Notes: generated from the sequence alone by a model not told the origin. A DNA stretch of 64,000 nt from Camelimonas fluminis (GCF_014656355.1 NZ_BNCG01000003.1:248001-312000); one strand, 5' to 3'; shown: positions 40,628 through 51,512, numbered from the stretch's first letter. Translations and numbers: made by a program.

Positions 40628-41238
40628 ACGCCGATAGCCGTCGCCTGTCCGGTGATCCGAAGGGGCGGTTGCTGGCCATCGCGACGGAACATCTGCGACG
40701 CGGCGGCGCCAAACGGGTTCGGCTGGTTGCCGTCGCCGAAGAAGCTGGCATGACCCATGCCAACGTCTACCGGTATTTTACGTCGCGAGATGATCTGCTG
40801 GACGCGGTTGTGACCGCGGCGTTGCGGCCGGTTGAGGCGCATCTGGCCGATGTGGCTGGCGCTCCGGATCCAGCTGACGACAAACTCGAGCGGATGATCT
40901 TTGCCCTGGCGCGCGGCTATCGCGACCTGCTTGAGCGCGAGCCCCGTGTATTTGAGTGCTACGCCAGCGCCGCCGCTGGCAACCGACCCCTGGCGCGCCG
41001 GCACCTTGGTCGGGTGCGGCGGCTTTTTGGCGATGTGATCGACGAGGGCCGGGTCGCCGGAATTTTCGAAGTTTCGGACCGTGACGCTGCCCTGGCGTTT
41101 CTTGTCGATGCGCTGCATCGTTTTACCCAGCCGTCCTCCGTGACGGCGGATGCGGCGCGGGTCCGGACCATGATTGACAACCGTCTGCAGGCGTCGGTGC
41201 GGGTTGTCTTGCGCGTGATGCGAGCGGGAATTGTGTGA
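40624..41238 (+). CDS. TetR/AcrR-family transcriptional regulator
   Basis: A 204-residue regulator. The N-terminal helix-turn-helix (about 14-58) reads RVRLVAVAEEAGMTHANVYRYFTSRDDLLDAVV, a standard TetR pattern, and the C-terminal helical ligand domain has no special signature. The GTG start overlaps the zapE stop, so the two are probably co-translated. Target and ligand are unknown. Confidence 0.93.
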   Translation: MNADSRRLSGDPKGRLLAIATEHLRRGGAKRVRLVAVAEEAGMTHANVYRYFTSRDDLLDAVVTAALRPVEAHLADVAGAPDPADDKLERMIFALARGYRDLLEREPRVFECYASAAAGNRPLARRHLGRVRRLFGDVIDEGRVAGIFEVSDRDAALAFLVDALHRFTQPSSVTADAARVRTMIDNRLQASVRVVLRVMRAGIV

Positions 41239-41511
41239 CGACTTACAAAAATGGAAACTTGTAACTCCCGTCGTTGCCGGTTTCTCGAAAGCCGACCCGC
41301 AAAAAGAAGAAAATTTTACTTAATAATTACAAATAGTTACCATGATTCTCCTGGTCGGTGAGGCTGAGCCGGCGTCTTCGTCGCCCTGCGCCACAACCAC
41401 TTGAAACATAACATGGAACCTGTCTAAACGACCCTGCTTGGAAAGAGCCTTTCGCGCGATGGGCGCGATGGCCCAATCCTGGCGCAGACAGGGCGCATAG
41501 GCCGGAGAGGC
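41239..41511. promoter_or_regulatory. Leader region of the suc operon
   Basis: 273 bases between the TetR gene and the mdh-family gene. An AT-rich block (41300-41345) breaks the GC-rich background, and the best sigma-70-like site is TTGAAA at 41401-41406, 16 bases, TCTAAA at 41423-41428. That would leave a leader of about 77 bases. I found no terminator for the TetR gene. Confidence 0.45.
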
Positions 41512-42498
41512 ATGAATACGGGTGTCGTTGCGATTGTTGGCGTCGGGCATGCTGGGCAGATTGTGGCCCGGTTGCTGCATCGCGCTGGCGTCGCCAGGCT
41601 CCGGCTGATCGATACCGCCATTGGCGTCGCAGCGAGACGGGCCGAAGACATGCGCCGCGCTGCGGTGGTGTTTGACGAAACCCTTGATGTGGCAGCCTCG
41701 GTGGATCTGGCTGATATGCGAGGCGCCGACGTTGTTATTGTGACCGCCGGGCTTCCCGCCGCTTCCCTGTCCTCCAGCGACGACTTGCTGGCGATGAACG
41801 CCGCCGCCATGACGCAGATCGGCCAGGCGATCGGTCAGGTGGCGCGCGACGCTTTCGTGCTGTGCCTGACCGGGCCGGTGGCGGCGATGACAGCGCGTTT
41901 GCAGGACGCGTCCGGCCTGGCGCCGCATCGTATCGTGGGCGTTCCGTCGTCTGCTTTCATAGCGGAGTTGTCCCTTCAGATCGCAAGCGAGCTCGACGTG
42001 GCGGTCGCCGATGTGCAGGTCAATATCATTGGCGGCGAGTTTGATGCCGATGACACGGCGGTCCTCCTGCGCTATTCGACGGTTGCCGGCGTTCCGCTTC
42101 CGGAAATTGTCCCTCCAGGACAGTCCGGCCGGGAGCGGATCGAGGCTGCGGTGGCGCGCGCGCGCAAGGTTGCGGGCGAGCCTGGAAGCGGGTTGAGGAC
42201 TGGTTCGGCGTCCAGCGCGCCGGCCGCCCTGGCTGTCATCGCAGCAAAAAGTTATCTGAGCGATCAGAAACGCGTGCTCACGCTGGCGGCGCGTCTTGAT
42301 GGCGACTATGGCGAGCGCGACGTTGTCGTGAACGCGCCGGTCGTCATTGGCCGGCGCGGCGTCGAACGCATCATCGGGTTGGGTCTGGATGATGCGGAGC
42401 GCGCGACGTTTGCAGAGGCTGTCGCTGTCTTCAGAAGGCGTATGGCGCTCTGCGCGGACATGGCTCCGGCATCTGTCCAGACTGGAACGGCGCCTTGA
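41512..42498 (+). CDS. Malate dehydrogenase-family protein without catalytic residues
   Basis: A 328-residue protein with the overall sequence of alphaproteobacterial malate dehydrogenase: the Rossmann start VAIVGVGHAGQIV, GADVVIVTAGLP, DDLLAMN, LLRYSTVAGVPLPE and KSYLSDQKRVL align well. The catalytic set is lost. The loop arginines are Ala83 and Ser89, the NPLDAM Asn and Asp are Gly121 and Ala124, the VLDSARF segment is SSAFIAEL, and the GGHGD catalytic His is Glu176. Even the first glycine motif is altered. It occupies the usual mdh place, 87 bases before sucC. The frame is intact and the fold residues are kept, so I read it as a pseudoenzyme rather than decay. A working mdh must lie elsewhere. 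Confidence 0.88.
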   Translation: MNTGVVAIVGVGHAGQIVARLLHRAGVARLRLIDTAIGVAARRAEDMRRAAVVFDETLDVAASVDLADMRGADVVIVTAGLPAASLSSSDDLLAMNAAAMTQIGQAIGQVARDAFVLCLTGPVAAMTARLQDASGLAPHRIVGVPSSAFIAELSLQIASELDVAVADVQVNIIGGEFDADDTAVLLRYSTVAGVPLPEIVPPGQSGRERIEAAVARARKVAGEPGSGLRTGSASSAPAALAVIAAKSYLSDQKRVLTLAARLDGDYGERDVVVNAPVVIGRRGVERIIGLGLDDAERATFAEAVAVFRRRMALCADMAPASVQTGTAP

Positions 42499-42585
42499 TG
42501 GGGCCAGACAGACGGTTCGCGTGGCTTCCGCTGAAGCTGGCGCGCTCACAACGGAAGCCCCATCGGGCATAGAGGGACGCTTCGT

Positions 42586-43784
<1,199 letters not shown>

Positions 43785-43785
<1 letters not shown>

Positions 43786-44669
43786 TGTCCATTCTGATCG
43801 ACAAGAACACCCGGATCATCACCCAGGGCTTCACCGGCAAGACCGGCACCTTCCATTCCGAGCAGGCGATCGCCTATGGCGCGACCCTGGTTGGCGGCAC
43901 TTCGCCGGGCAAGGGCGGCTCCACCCACCTCGGCCTGCCGGTGTTCGACACCGTCGCTGAGGCGGCCGGCAAGACTGGCGCCAACGCCACCGTCGTGTAC
44001 GTGCCGCCGCCAGGCGCCGCTGACGCGATCTGCGAGGCCATCGACGCCGAGATCCCGCTGATCGTCTGCATCACCGAGGGCATCCCGGTGCTCGACATGG
44101 TGCGCGTCAAGCGGTCGCTGGAAGGTTCGAAGTCGCGTCTCATTGGCCCGAACTGCCCTGGCGTCGTCACTGCTGGCGAGTCGAAGATCGGCATCATGCC
44201 GGCCAACATCTTCAAGCCTGGCAACGTCGGCATCGTGTCGCGCTCCGGCACCCTGACCTACGAGGCGGTGTTCCAGACCACCAACGAAGGCCTCGGCCAG
44301 ACCACGGCTGTCGGCATCGGCGGCGACCCGGTCAAGGGCACCGAGTTCATCGACATGCTGGAGATGTTCCTGGCGGACCCGAAGACCGAGTCGATCGTCA
44401 TGATCGGCGAGATCGGCGGCTCGGCCGAGGAAGACGCCGCCCAGTTCATCAAGGACGAGGCGAAGCGCGGCCGCAAGAAGCCGATGGTTGGCTTCATTGC
44501 CGGCCGCACCGCTCCTCCCGGCCGCCGCATGGGCCACGCTGGCGCCATCATTTCTGGCGGCAAGGGCGGCGCCGAGGACAAGATCGCGGCGATGGAGGCC
44601 GCCGGCATTCGCGTGTCGCCGTCTCCGGCTCGCCTTGGCAAAACGCTGGTTGAAGTCCTCAAGGGCTGA
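43785..44669 (+). CDS. sucD: Succinyl-CoA synthetase alpha subunit
   Basis: Carries the phosphohistidine intermediate: His251 in [14 protein letters not shown]. The 294-residue protein has the CoA-binding domain ([16 protein letters not shown]) and IGPNCPGV. Its ATG overlaps the sucC stop, so the two subunits are translationally coupled for equal amounts. A 238-base gap with two hairpins follows before sucA. Confidence 0.98.
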
Positions 44670-44699
44670 TCTGGCCAGGCACAGGCCGTCGTTCACTGG

Positions 44700-44737
44700 C
44701 AAAACTGGCGAAAATCACCATATCCTCGCCAGTTTTG
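44700..44737 (+). other. Intercistronic hairpin between sucD and sucA
   Basis: A perfect 12-base stem (caaaactggcga with tcgccagttttg) and 14-base loop, with only scattered T after it. It could be a partial terminator or an mRNA-processing or stabilising element that tunes sucCD against sucAB. Confidence 0.6.
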
Positions 44738-44817
44738 GATTTCAGTAACGGGGCCAGGCCAACATCATCGACAAAGGCGGATCGACCACCGAGGGCCGAT
44801 TCGCGCTCCGTCTCTCC

Positions 44818-44843
44818 AACCGGAGAGAGACGGACCGGACTGA
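44818..44843 (+). other. Second hairpin upstream of sucA
   Basis: ccgtctctcc pairs with ggagagagacgg (two-base bulge) around a four-base loop, about 65 bases before the sucA start. There is no T run. Confidence 0.45.
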
Positions 44844-44907
44844 AAGGTCCACCATGGCGCGCCACATTCTGGTGGCGGCCAGCGGGTTCCGGCAGGGACA
44901 GACAGTT

Positions 44908-47868
44908 ATGGCGCGACAGGACGACAACGCTCTTTTTGCCGACACAGCGTTCCTCTACGGAGGTAACGCCGCCTACCTTGAGCAGCTTCAGGCCAGGTAC
45001 GAAAATGACCCGGCCTCCGTTGACGCCGAGTGGCGGGAGTTCTTCGGTGGTTTGAGCGACGACGCGTCGCTGGTGCGCAAGAACGCCGAGGGCGCCTCCT
45101 GGCGTCGGCCGAACTGGCCGGTGGCCGCCAATGGCGAACTGGTTTCGGCCATGGACGGCGACTGGCCGGCCGAGAAGGTCGTCGGCGACAAGCTGCGCAA
45201 GAAGGCGCAGGAGCAGGGCGTCGCCATGTCGGAGGGCGCCGTCGCCCAGGCCACCCGCGACAGCGTCCGCGCCATCATGATGATCCGCGCCTATCGCATG
45301 CGCGGTCACCTTCACGCGGACCTGGACCCGTTGCGCCTTGAACCGCGCGGCGATCATGTCGAGCTGCATCCCTCGTCCTATGGTTTCGAGGAAGCGGATT
45401 ACGATCGCAAGATTTTCATCGACAATGTGCTCGGGCTTGAATTCGCCACCGTGCGCCAGATGCTGGATATCCTGCGCCGCACCTACTGCCAGACGATCGG
45501 CTTTGAATTCATGCACATCTCCGATCCGGTCGAGAAGGCCTGGATCCAGGAGCGCATTGAGGGACCCGACAAGGAAGTTGCGTTCACGCCGGAGGGCAAG
45601 CGCGCCATCCTGAACAAGCTCATCGAGGCGGAAGGCTTCGAGAAGTTCCTGGACCTCAAGTACACCGGCACCAAGCGCTTTGGTCTCGACGGCGGCGAAG
45701 CCATCGTTCCGGCGCTTGAGCAGATCATCAAGCGCGGCGGCGCGCTTGGCGTGCGCGATATTTCCTTCGGCATGGCCCACCGTGGTCGCCTCAACGTGCT
45801 TGCGCAGGTGATGGCGAAGCCGCATCGCGCCATTTTCAATGAGTTCAAGGGCGGTTCGTTCAAGCCGGACGACGTCGAGGGCTCTGGCGACGTGAAGTAT
45901 CACCTTGGCGTCTCCTCGGACCGCGTGTTCGACAACAATCAGGTTCACCTGTCGCTGGCGGCCAATCCGTCCCATCTCGAGATCGTCGATCCGGTGGTGC
46001 TGGGCAAGGTGCGCGCCAAGCAGGATCAGCTTGACGACCGTATTGAACGCTCGAAGGCCATGCCGTTGCTCATCCATGGCGACGCGGCCTTCGCTGGCCA
46101 GGGCGTTGTGGCGGAATGCTTTGGTCTGTCGGGTCTGAAGGGGCACCGCACCGGCGGTTCGCTGCACTTCATCATCAACAACCAGATCGGCTTCACCACC
46201 AATCCGCGTTTCTCGCGCTCCTCGCCCTATCCGTCTGACGTGGCGAAGATGGTCGAGGCGCCGGTGTTTCACTGCAACGGCGACGATCCGGAAGCGGTTG
46301 TGTTCGCGGCCAAGGTGGCGACCGAGTTTCGCCAGCGCTTCCACAAGCCGGTGGTCATCGACATGTTCTGCTACCGGCGGTTCGGTCACAACGAGGGCGA
46401 CGAGCCCGCGTTCACCCAGCCGCTGATGTACAAGACCATTCGCAAGCACCAGACGACGCTCGATATCTACGCGAAGAAGCTGGTCGACGAGGGCGTGGTC
46501 ACCGAGGCGCAGGTCGACGAGCGCAAGGCGGAATGGCGCGCCCATCTCGACGGCGAATTCGAAGCTGCGCAGACCTACAAGCCCAACAAGGCTGACTGGC
46601 TCGATGGTCGCTGGTCCGGCATGAAGGCCGTCCGCGAAGACAGCGACGATCCACGCCGTGGTCACACCGGCGTGCCGGTGGCTGAGCTGAAGGACATCGG
46701 GCTGCGACTGACGGAGCTGCCGAAGGACTTCACCGCGCACCGCACCATCGTCCGCTTCCTCGACACCCGTCGCAAGGCGATCGAGAGCGGCGAGGGCATC
46801 GACTGGGCGACGGCTGAGGCGCTGGCTTTCGGTTCGCTGTTGCTGGACGGAAACCCTGTCCGCCTGTCCGGCCAGGACGTTGAGCGGGGCACCTTCTCGC
46901 AGCGTCATTCGGTGGTGCACGATCAGGAGACCGACCGGCGTTACAAGCCCCTGAATCATCTGCGCGAAGGTCAGGCGCGCTACGAGGCCATCAACTCGAT
47001 GCTCTCGGAAGAAGCGGTGCTCGGTTTCGAGTATGGCTACTCGCTGGCGGAGCCCAACGCCCTGACCATCTGGGAAGCCCAGTTCGGCGACTTCGCCAAC
47101 GGCGCCCAGGTGGTGGTGGACCAGTTCATCTCGTCCGGCGAGCGCAAATGGTTGCGCATGTCTGGCCTGGTGATGCTGCTTCCGCATGGCTATGAGGGGC
47201 AGGGGCCTGAGCACTCCTCGGCCCGCCTTGAGCGCTATCTGCAGCTTTGCGCCGAAGACAATATGCAGGTCGCCAACTGCTCGACGCCGGCCAGCTACTT
47301 CCACATCCTGCGCCGGCAGCAGAAGCGCGACTTCCGCAAGCCGCTGGTGCTGATGACGCCGAAGTCGCTGCTGCGTCACAAGCGTTGCGTGTCGCTGCTG
47401 TCGGAGCTGGGCGAGGATTCGACCTTCCACCGCATCCTGCACGATGACGCCGAGCGCTATCCCGACGCCAGCCCGATCAAGCTGGTGAAGGATGACCGCA
47501 TCCGCCGCGTCGTCCTGTGCACCGGCAAGGTCTATTACGATCTGCTGGAAGAGCGCGAGAAGCGGGGCATTGATGACGTCTATCTGCTTCGCGCCGAGCA
47601 GCTTTATCCGTTCCCCGTGAAGACGCTGACCAACATCTTCAGCCGCTTCCCGAACGCTGAGCTGGTCTGGTGTCAGGAAGAGCCCCGGAACATGGGCGCC
47701 TGGACGTTCGTGCAGCCTTATCTCGACTGGGTGCTGGAGCATTGCAACGCCAGGGTGCAGCGCCCCCGTTATGTCGGGCGTCCGGCGGCGGCTTCGCCGG
47801 CGGTGGGGCAAATGTCCAAGCATCTGGCGCAGCTCCAGTCCTTCCTAGACGACGCTTTCGCGTCTTGA
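44908..47868 (+). CDS. sucA: 2-oxoglutarate dehydrogenase E1 component
   Basis: Thiamine-diphosphate decarboxylase of the 2-oxoglutarate dehydrogenase complex. The 986-residue protein from ATG 44908 (AGGGACAG upstream) begins with the E2-binding peptide (FLYGGNAAYLEQLQARYENDP). It contains GMAHRGRLNVLAQVM, the TPP and metal region around HGDAAFAGQGVV and NNQIGFTTNP, and the C-terminal transketolase-like domain (LPHGYEGQGPEHSSARLERYLQ). An upstream ATG at 44854 is in frame but extends the protein without homology. A 290-base gap with no gene separates it from sucB. Confidence 0.98.
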   Translation: MARQDDNALFADTAFLYGGNAAYLEQLQARYENDPASVDAEWREFFGGLSDDASLVRKNAEGASWRRPNWPVAANGELVSAMDGDWPAEKVVGDKLRKKAQEQGVAMSEGAVAQATRDSVRAIMMIRAYRMRGHLHADLDPLRLEPRGDHVELHPSSYGFEEADYDRKIFIDNVLGLEFATVRQMLDILRRTYCQTIGFEFMHISDPVEKAWIQERIEGPDKEVAFTPEGKRAILNKLIEAEGFEKFLDLKYTGTKRFGLDGGEAIVPALEQIIKRGGALGVRDISFGMAHRGRLNVLAQVMAKPHRAIFNEFKGGSFKPDDVEGSGDVKYHLGVSSDRVFDNNQVHLSLAANPSHLEIVDPVVLGKVRAKQDQLDDRIERSKAMPLLIHGDAAFAGQGVVAECFGLSGLKGHRTGGSLHFIINNQIGFTTNPRFSRSSPYPSDVAKMVEAPVFHCNGDDPEAVVFAAKVATEFRQRFHKPVVIDMFCYRRFGHNEGDEPAFTQPLMYKTIRKHQTTLDIYAKKLVDEGVVTEAQVDERKAEWRAHLDGEFEAAQTYKPNKADWLDGRWSGMKAVREDSDDPRRGHTGVPVAELKDIGLRLTELPKDFTAHRTIVRFLDTRRKAIESGEGIDWATAEALAFGSLLLDGNPVRLSGQDVERGTFSQRHSVVHDQETDRRYKPLNHLREGQARYEAINSMLSEEAVLGFEYGYSLAEPNALTIWEAQFGDFANGAQVVVDQFISSGERKWLRMSGLVMLLPHGYEGQGPEHSSARLERYLQLCAEDNMQVANCSTPASYFHILRRQQKRDFRKPLVLMTPKSLLRHKRCVSLLSELGEDSTFHRILHDDAERYPDASPIKLVKDDRIRRVVLCTGKVYYDLLEEREKRGIDDVYLLRAEQLYPFPVKTLTNIFSRFPNAELVWCQEEPRNMGAWTFVQPYLDWVLEHCNARVQRPRYVGRPAAASPAVGQMSKHLAQLQSFLDDAFAS

Positions 47869-48158
47869 CAGTCAGCGGGCGTGGCGCAGCCGGCTGTCGG
47901 CGCGTCACGTCCGGAAACGCCGCCCCGTCCGCACGACCGGCGGTGACTGGACTCACAGACGCCAGTCGGGCGACAGTCCGCAGGGAAGCGCGCAATTCCT
48001 GTCAGGACATGAGCGCGCCTGGATATACAATTCGGCGAGTCGCTGCGGCCTGTCCGCCCATCGCCCGATCCGAAATCTGACGCGGCGCTCCCGCTGCTTC
48101 CGGCCAGGCTGGAAAAGGCTTCAGGCGCACCGTCGCTGAAAGAAAGACCGATACGATC

Positions 48159-49382
48159 ATGGCGACCGAAATCCGCGTTCCAACCCTTGGCGAGTCGGTG
48201 ACCGAGGCCACCATCGGCCGCTGGTTCAAGAAGGCTGGCGAAGCCGTCAAGGCGGACGAGCCCCTGTGTGAGCTTGAAACCGACAAGGTGACGCTTGAAG
48301 TGAACGCGCCGGCTTCGGGCGTTCTGGCCGAGATCGTGGCCCAGGAAGGCGAGACGGTCGCCGCCGGGGCGTTGCTTGGCGCCATTACTGAAGGCGCTGC
48401 TGGCGCAGCCCCTGCGGCGCCCGCGCCGAAAAAGGAAGAGGCAAAGGCGGCTCCGCCGGCGCCCGCCCCAGCCGCTGCGAAGGTCGCCGCAGAGAACGGC
48501 CCGGCGGTTGGTCGCATTGCTGCGGAAAGCGGCGTCGATCCCGCATCCGTCGCTGGCAGCGGCAAGGATGGCCGGGTGACCAAGGGCGACATGCTTGGCG
48601 CCGTTGCGCGTCTCGCCAACGCACCCGCCCAGCAGACCGTGGCTCCGGCTGCGATGCGCGCGCCGTCTGCTCCGGATGACGCCTCCCGCGAAGAGCGGGT
48701 GCGCATGACCCGGCTGCGTCAGACCATCGCCCGTCGTCTGAAGGACGCCCAGCAGACCGCCGCCATGCTGACGACGTTTAACGACGTCGACATGACTGCG
48801 GTGATGGAGTTGCGTTCCCAGTACAAGGACGCCTTCGAGAAGAAGCACGGAGCCAAGCTCGGTTTCATGGGCTTCTTCGTGAAGGCCGCCGTCGCCGCCC
48901 TGAAGGACGTGCCCTCGGTCAACGCCGAGATCGACGGCGTCGATCTGGTCTACAAGAATTACTACCACATTGGCGTCGCCGTCGGCACGGACAAGGGGCT
49001 GGTCGTTCCTGTGGTGCGTGACGCCGACACGCTCTCCATCGCCGACATCGAGAAGCAGATTTCCGACTATGGCCGCAAGGCCCGCGACGGTCAGTTGAAG
49101 ATCGAGGACATGCAGGGCGGCACGTTCACCATCTCCAACGGCGGCATCTATGGTTCGCTGATGTCGACCCCGATCCTGAACGCGCCGCAGTCAGCCATTC
49201 TGGGCATGCACCGAATCGAGCAGCGTCCGGTGGTCTACAAGGGGCAGATCGTGGCGCGGCCGATGATGTATCTGGCGGTCAGCTATGACCACCGCATCAT
49301 CGACGGCAAGGAAGCGGTCACCTTCCTTGTTCGCATCAAGGAGAACCTTGAGGATCCGACCCGTCTGGTGCTCGACCTCTGA
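48159..49382 (+). CDS. sucB: Dihydrolipoamide succinyltransferase (E2)
   Basis: Transfers the succinyl group to CoA in the 2-oxoglutarate dehydrogenase complex. In 407 residues it has a lipoyl domain (about 1-77, lipoyl-Lys43 in [10 protein letters not shown]), an Ala/Pro-rich linker, an E1/E3-binding domain (about 108-145, [27 protein letters not shown] region) and the catalytic domain with His378 and Asp382 in [11 protein letters not shown]. The layout is complete and standard. lpd follows after about 90 bases. Confidence 0.98.
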   Translation: MATEIRVPTLGESVTEATIGRWFKKAGEAVKADEPLCELETDKVTLEVNAPASGVLAEIVAQEGETVAAGALLGAITEGAAGAAPAAPAPKKEEAKAAPPAPAPAAAKVAAENGPAVGRIAAESGVDPASVAGSGKDGRVTKGDMLGAVARLANAPAQQTVAPAAMRAPSAPDDASREERVRMTRLRQTIARRLKDAQQTAAMLTTFNDVDMTAVMELRSQYKDAFEKKHGAKLGFMGFFVKAAVAALKDVPSVNAEIDGVDLVYKNYYHIGVAVGTDKGLVVPVVRDADTLSIADIEKQISDYGRKARDGQLKIEDMQGGTFTISNGGIYGSLMSTPILNAPQSAILGMHRIEQRPVVYKGQIVARPMMYLAVSYDHRIIDGKEAVTFLVRIKENLEDPTRLVLDL

Positions 49383-49474
49383 TCTGGCGCGCAATCATCC
49401 CGGCGGCGGCGCGGCCCTGACCGCCTGCGCCGGGGGCGATCGCCTTCCCTGTACATGGCACTGAGAGTTCAATC

Positions 49475-50875
49475 ATGTCCTATGATCTCGTCGTCATCGG
49501 TTCCGGCCCGGCCGGATATGTCTGCGCCATCCGGGCCGCTCAGCTTGGACTGAAGACGGCGGTGGTGGAGAAGCGCAAGACGTTCGGCGGCACCTGCCTC
49601 AACGTCGGGTGCATCCCCTCCAAGGCGCTGCTGCACGCCTCTGAGATGTTCGAGGAAGCAGGCCACGGCCTGGCGGCGCTTGGCGTCAAGGTGAGCGCGC
49701 CGGAGCTCGACCTGCCGAAGATGATGGGACACAAGACCGACACCGTGTCAGCCAACGTCAATGGCGTCGCCTTCCTGTTCAAGAAGAACAAGATCGACAG
49801 TCACATCGGCGCCGGCCGCATCACTGCGCCCGGCAAGGTTGAGGTCACGGCGGAAGACGGTTCGAAGAGCACGCTGGAGACGAAGGCGATCGTCATCGCC
49901 ACAGGCTCCGACGTCATGCCGCTGAAGGGCGTGGACATCGACGAGAAGCGCATCGTCTCCTCCACCGGCGCGCTGGAGCTGGACAAGGTTCCGGGTCGCC
50001 TGGTGGTCATCGGCGCTGGCGTCATCGGCCTGGAGCTCGGTTCAGTGTGGCGGCGCCTCGGCGCCGAAGTTGAGGTCATCGAGTTCCTCGACCGCATCCT
50101 GCCGGGCATGGACGACGAAGTGGCGAAGCAGGCCCAGCGCCTGTTCCAGAAACAGGGCGTCAAGTTCCGTCTCGGCGCCAAGGTGACGGGCGCCAAGGCT
50201 ACGGCGAAGGGCGTGACCCTCACGGTTGAGCCGGCGGCTGGCGGCGAAGCCGGGCAGGTGCAGGCGGATGTCGTGCTGGTCGCCATCGGCCGCAAGCCCT
50301 ACACCGAAGGCCTTGGCCTGCAGGACGTTGGCGTCGCCGTCGATGAGCGCGGGCGCGTGGCCATCGATGATCACTACCGCACCAACGTTCCTGGCATCTA
50401 TGCCGTTGGCGACGTGGTTATCGGGCCGATGCTGGCCCACAAGGGCGAGGACGAAGGCATCGCCATCGCCGAAATGCTGGCGGGCAAGGCTGGCCACGTA
50501 AACTACGACGCCATTCCGGCGGTGGTGTACACCCAGCCCGAGATCGCCTCTGTCGGCAAGACTGAGGATGAGTTGAAGAAGGCGGGCGTTGAATACAACG
50601 TCGGCAAGTTCCCGTTCACCGCCAATGGTCGCGCCCGCGCCAATCTGGCGACGGATGGCTTCGTCAAGGTGTTGGCCGACAAGGCTACGGACCGGGTTCT
50701 TGGCGTGCACATTGTTGGCGCCAATGCCGGCGAGATGATTCATGAAGCGGTGGTGTTGATGGAATTCGGCGGCTCGGCCGAGGATCTCGCCCGTTCAACC
50801 CACGCTCACCCAACCATGTCGGAAGCTGTGCGCGAGGCGGCGCTGGCCGTCGAGAAGCGCGCGATTCACATCTGA
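49475..50875 (+). CDS. lpd: Dihydrolipoamide dehydrogenase (E3)
   Basis: Reoxidises dihydrolipoamide with FAD and NAD. The 466-residue protein has the FAD motif GSGPAGYVCAI, the redox-active disulfide Cys41/Cys46 in GGTCLNVGCIPSK, the NAD motif GAGVIGLELGSVW and the C-terminal HAHPTMSEAV histidine-glutamate dyad. It is the last gene of the sucCDAB-lpd unit and is followed by a long terminator stem, so this E3 is most likely the one that serves the 2-oxoglutarate complex. Confidence 0.98.
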   Translation: MSYDLVVIGSGPAGYVCAIRAAQLGLKTAVVEKRKTFGGTCLNVGCIPSKALLHASEMFEEAGHGLAALGVKVSAPELDLPKMMGHKTDTVSANVNGVAFLFKKNKIDSHIGAGRITAPGKVEVTAEDGSKSTLETKAIVIATGSDVMPLKGVDIDEKRIVSSTGALELDKVPGRLVVIGAGVIGLELGSVWRRLGAEVEVIEFLDRILPGMDDEVAKQAQRLFQKQGVKFRLGAKVTGAKATAKGVTLTVEPAAGGEAGQVQADVVLVAIGRKPYTEGLGLQDVGVAVDERGRVAIDDHYRTNVPGIYAVGDVVIGPMLAHKGEDEGIAIAEMLAGKAGHVNYDAIPAVVYTQPEIASVGKTEDELKKAGVEYNVGKFPFTANGRARANLATDGFVKVLADKATDRVLGVHIVGANAGEMIHEAVVLMEFGGSAEDLARSTHAHPTMSEAVREAALAVEKRAIHI

Positions 50876-50896
50876 TCTCCGGTACATTCCGGTGGT

Positions 50897-50933
50897 GTAG
50901 CGGCGCGAACCCATGGTTCGCGCCGCTACTGTT
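50897..50933 (+). terminator. Terminator of the suc-lpd operon
   Basis: A perfect 15-base stem (gtagcggcgcgaacc and ggttcgcgccgctac) with a 3-base loop, followed by tgttt. Confidence 0.85.
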
Positions 50934-50957
50934 TCCGGCCCTCTACGGGACTGTCGC

Positions 50958-51512
50958 ATGCGAAGCATCAAGAAGGCGCTGTGGCTGCTGCTTGCGCTGG
51001 CGTTCCTGCTGGAAGCCTGGGCATGGGCGCAGTTGCAGCCGCTGTTGCACTGGCTTGGCCGCGTGCTGCCGTGGGCGCGGTTGCGCGCCCGCACGGAAGC
51101 GGCGCTCGCGCGGTTGCCGGCCTGGGCGGCGTTGCTGGTGTTCATCGTGCCATTCGCCTGCGTCGAGCCGCTCAAGCTCGTCTCGCTATGGCTGCTGGCG
51201 CAGGGAAAATTCAAATCCGGCGTTCTGACCTTTATTGTCGCCCATCTGCTGACGGCGGGCCTCAGCCTGTTTCTGTTCGATATCCTGCGCCCGAAGCTGA
51301 TGACGATCGGCTGGTTCGCAACCGGTTATGGCTGGCTAACCCGCCTGCATGCCTGGGCGATGGAGCAGACCGCGCCGTTGCGCGCGCGTTTGCGCGCCAT
51401 CGCCGCAAGAATGCGACTGCGCGGCGGCGGGGCTGTGCAGCGTCTTGTGCGGCGCATGCGCCTGATACGCGCGAGGGTCAGGCGCGGGGGTGGGCCGAAT
51501 CATACGCCGTGA
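50958..51512 (+). CDS. Small membrane protein of unknown function
   Basis: A 184-residue protein I do not recognise by name. Residues 1-25 and about 55-105 are hydrophobic (for example AALLVFIVPFACVEPLKLVSLWLLAQGKF), suggesting three membrane segments. The last 60 residues are very rich in arginine and predicted helical, presumably cytoplasmic. ATG 50958 is used because the earlier in-frame ATG lies inside the terminator stem. Its 3' end overlaps xerC on the other strand by 35 bases. From memory, similar small proteins sit in this spot in other Hyphomicrobiales, but I cannot verify that. Confidence 0.75.
   Translation: MRSIKKALWLLLALAFLLEAWAWAQLQPLLHWLGRVLPWARLRARTEAALARLPAWAALLVFIVPFACVEPLKLVSLWLLAQGKFKSGVLTFIVAHLLTAGLSLFLFDILRPKLMTIGWFATGYGWLTRLHAWAMEQTAPLRARLRAIAARMRLRGGGAVQRLVRRMRLIRARVRRGGGPNHTP

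Noticed and set aside
41512-42498. Calling the mdh-family gene a pseudogene
   Set aside because: The frame is intact, the length is normal and fold residues are conserved while only catalytic ones are replaced, which is not the random damage of decay. I therefore list it as a coding gene for a pseudoenzyme.
44659-47823. Very long open frame (over 1000 codons) on the strand opposite sucA
   Set aside because: It mirrors the well-supported sucA gene codon for codon, as expected from GC-rich codon bias. The translation is rich in Arg, His and Val and shows no family motifs.
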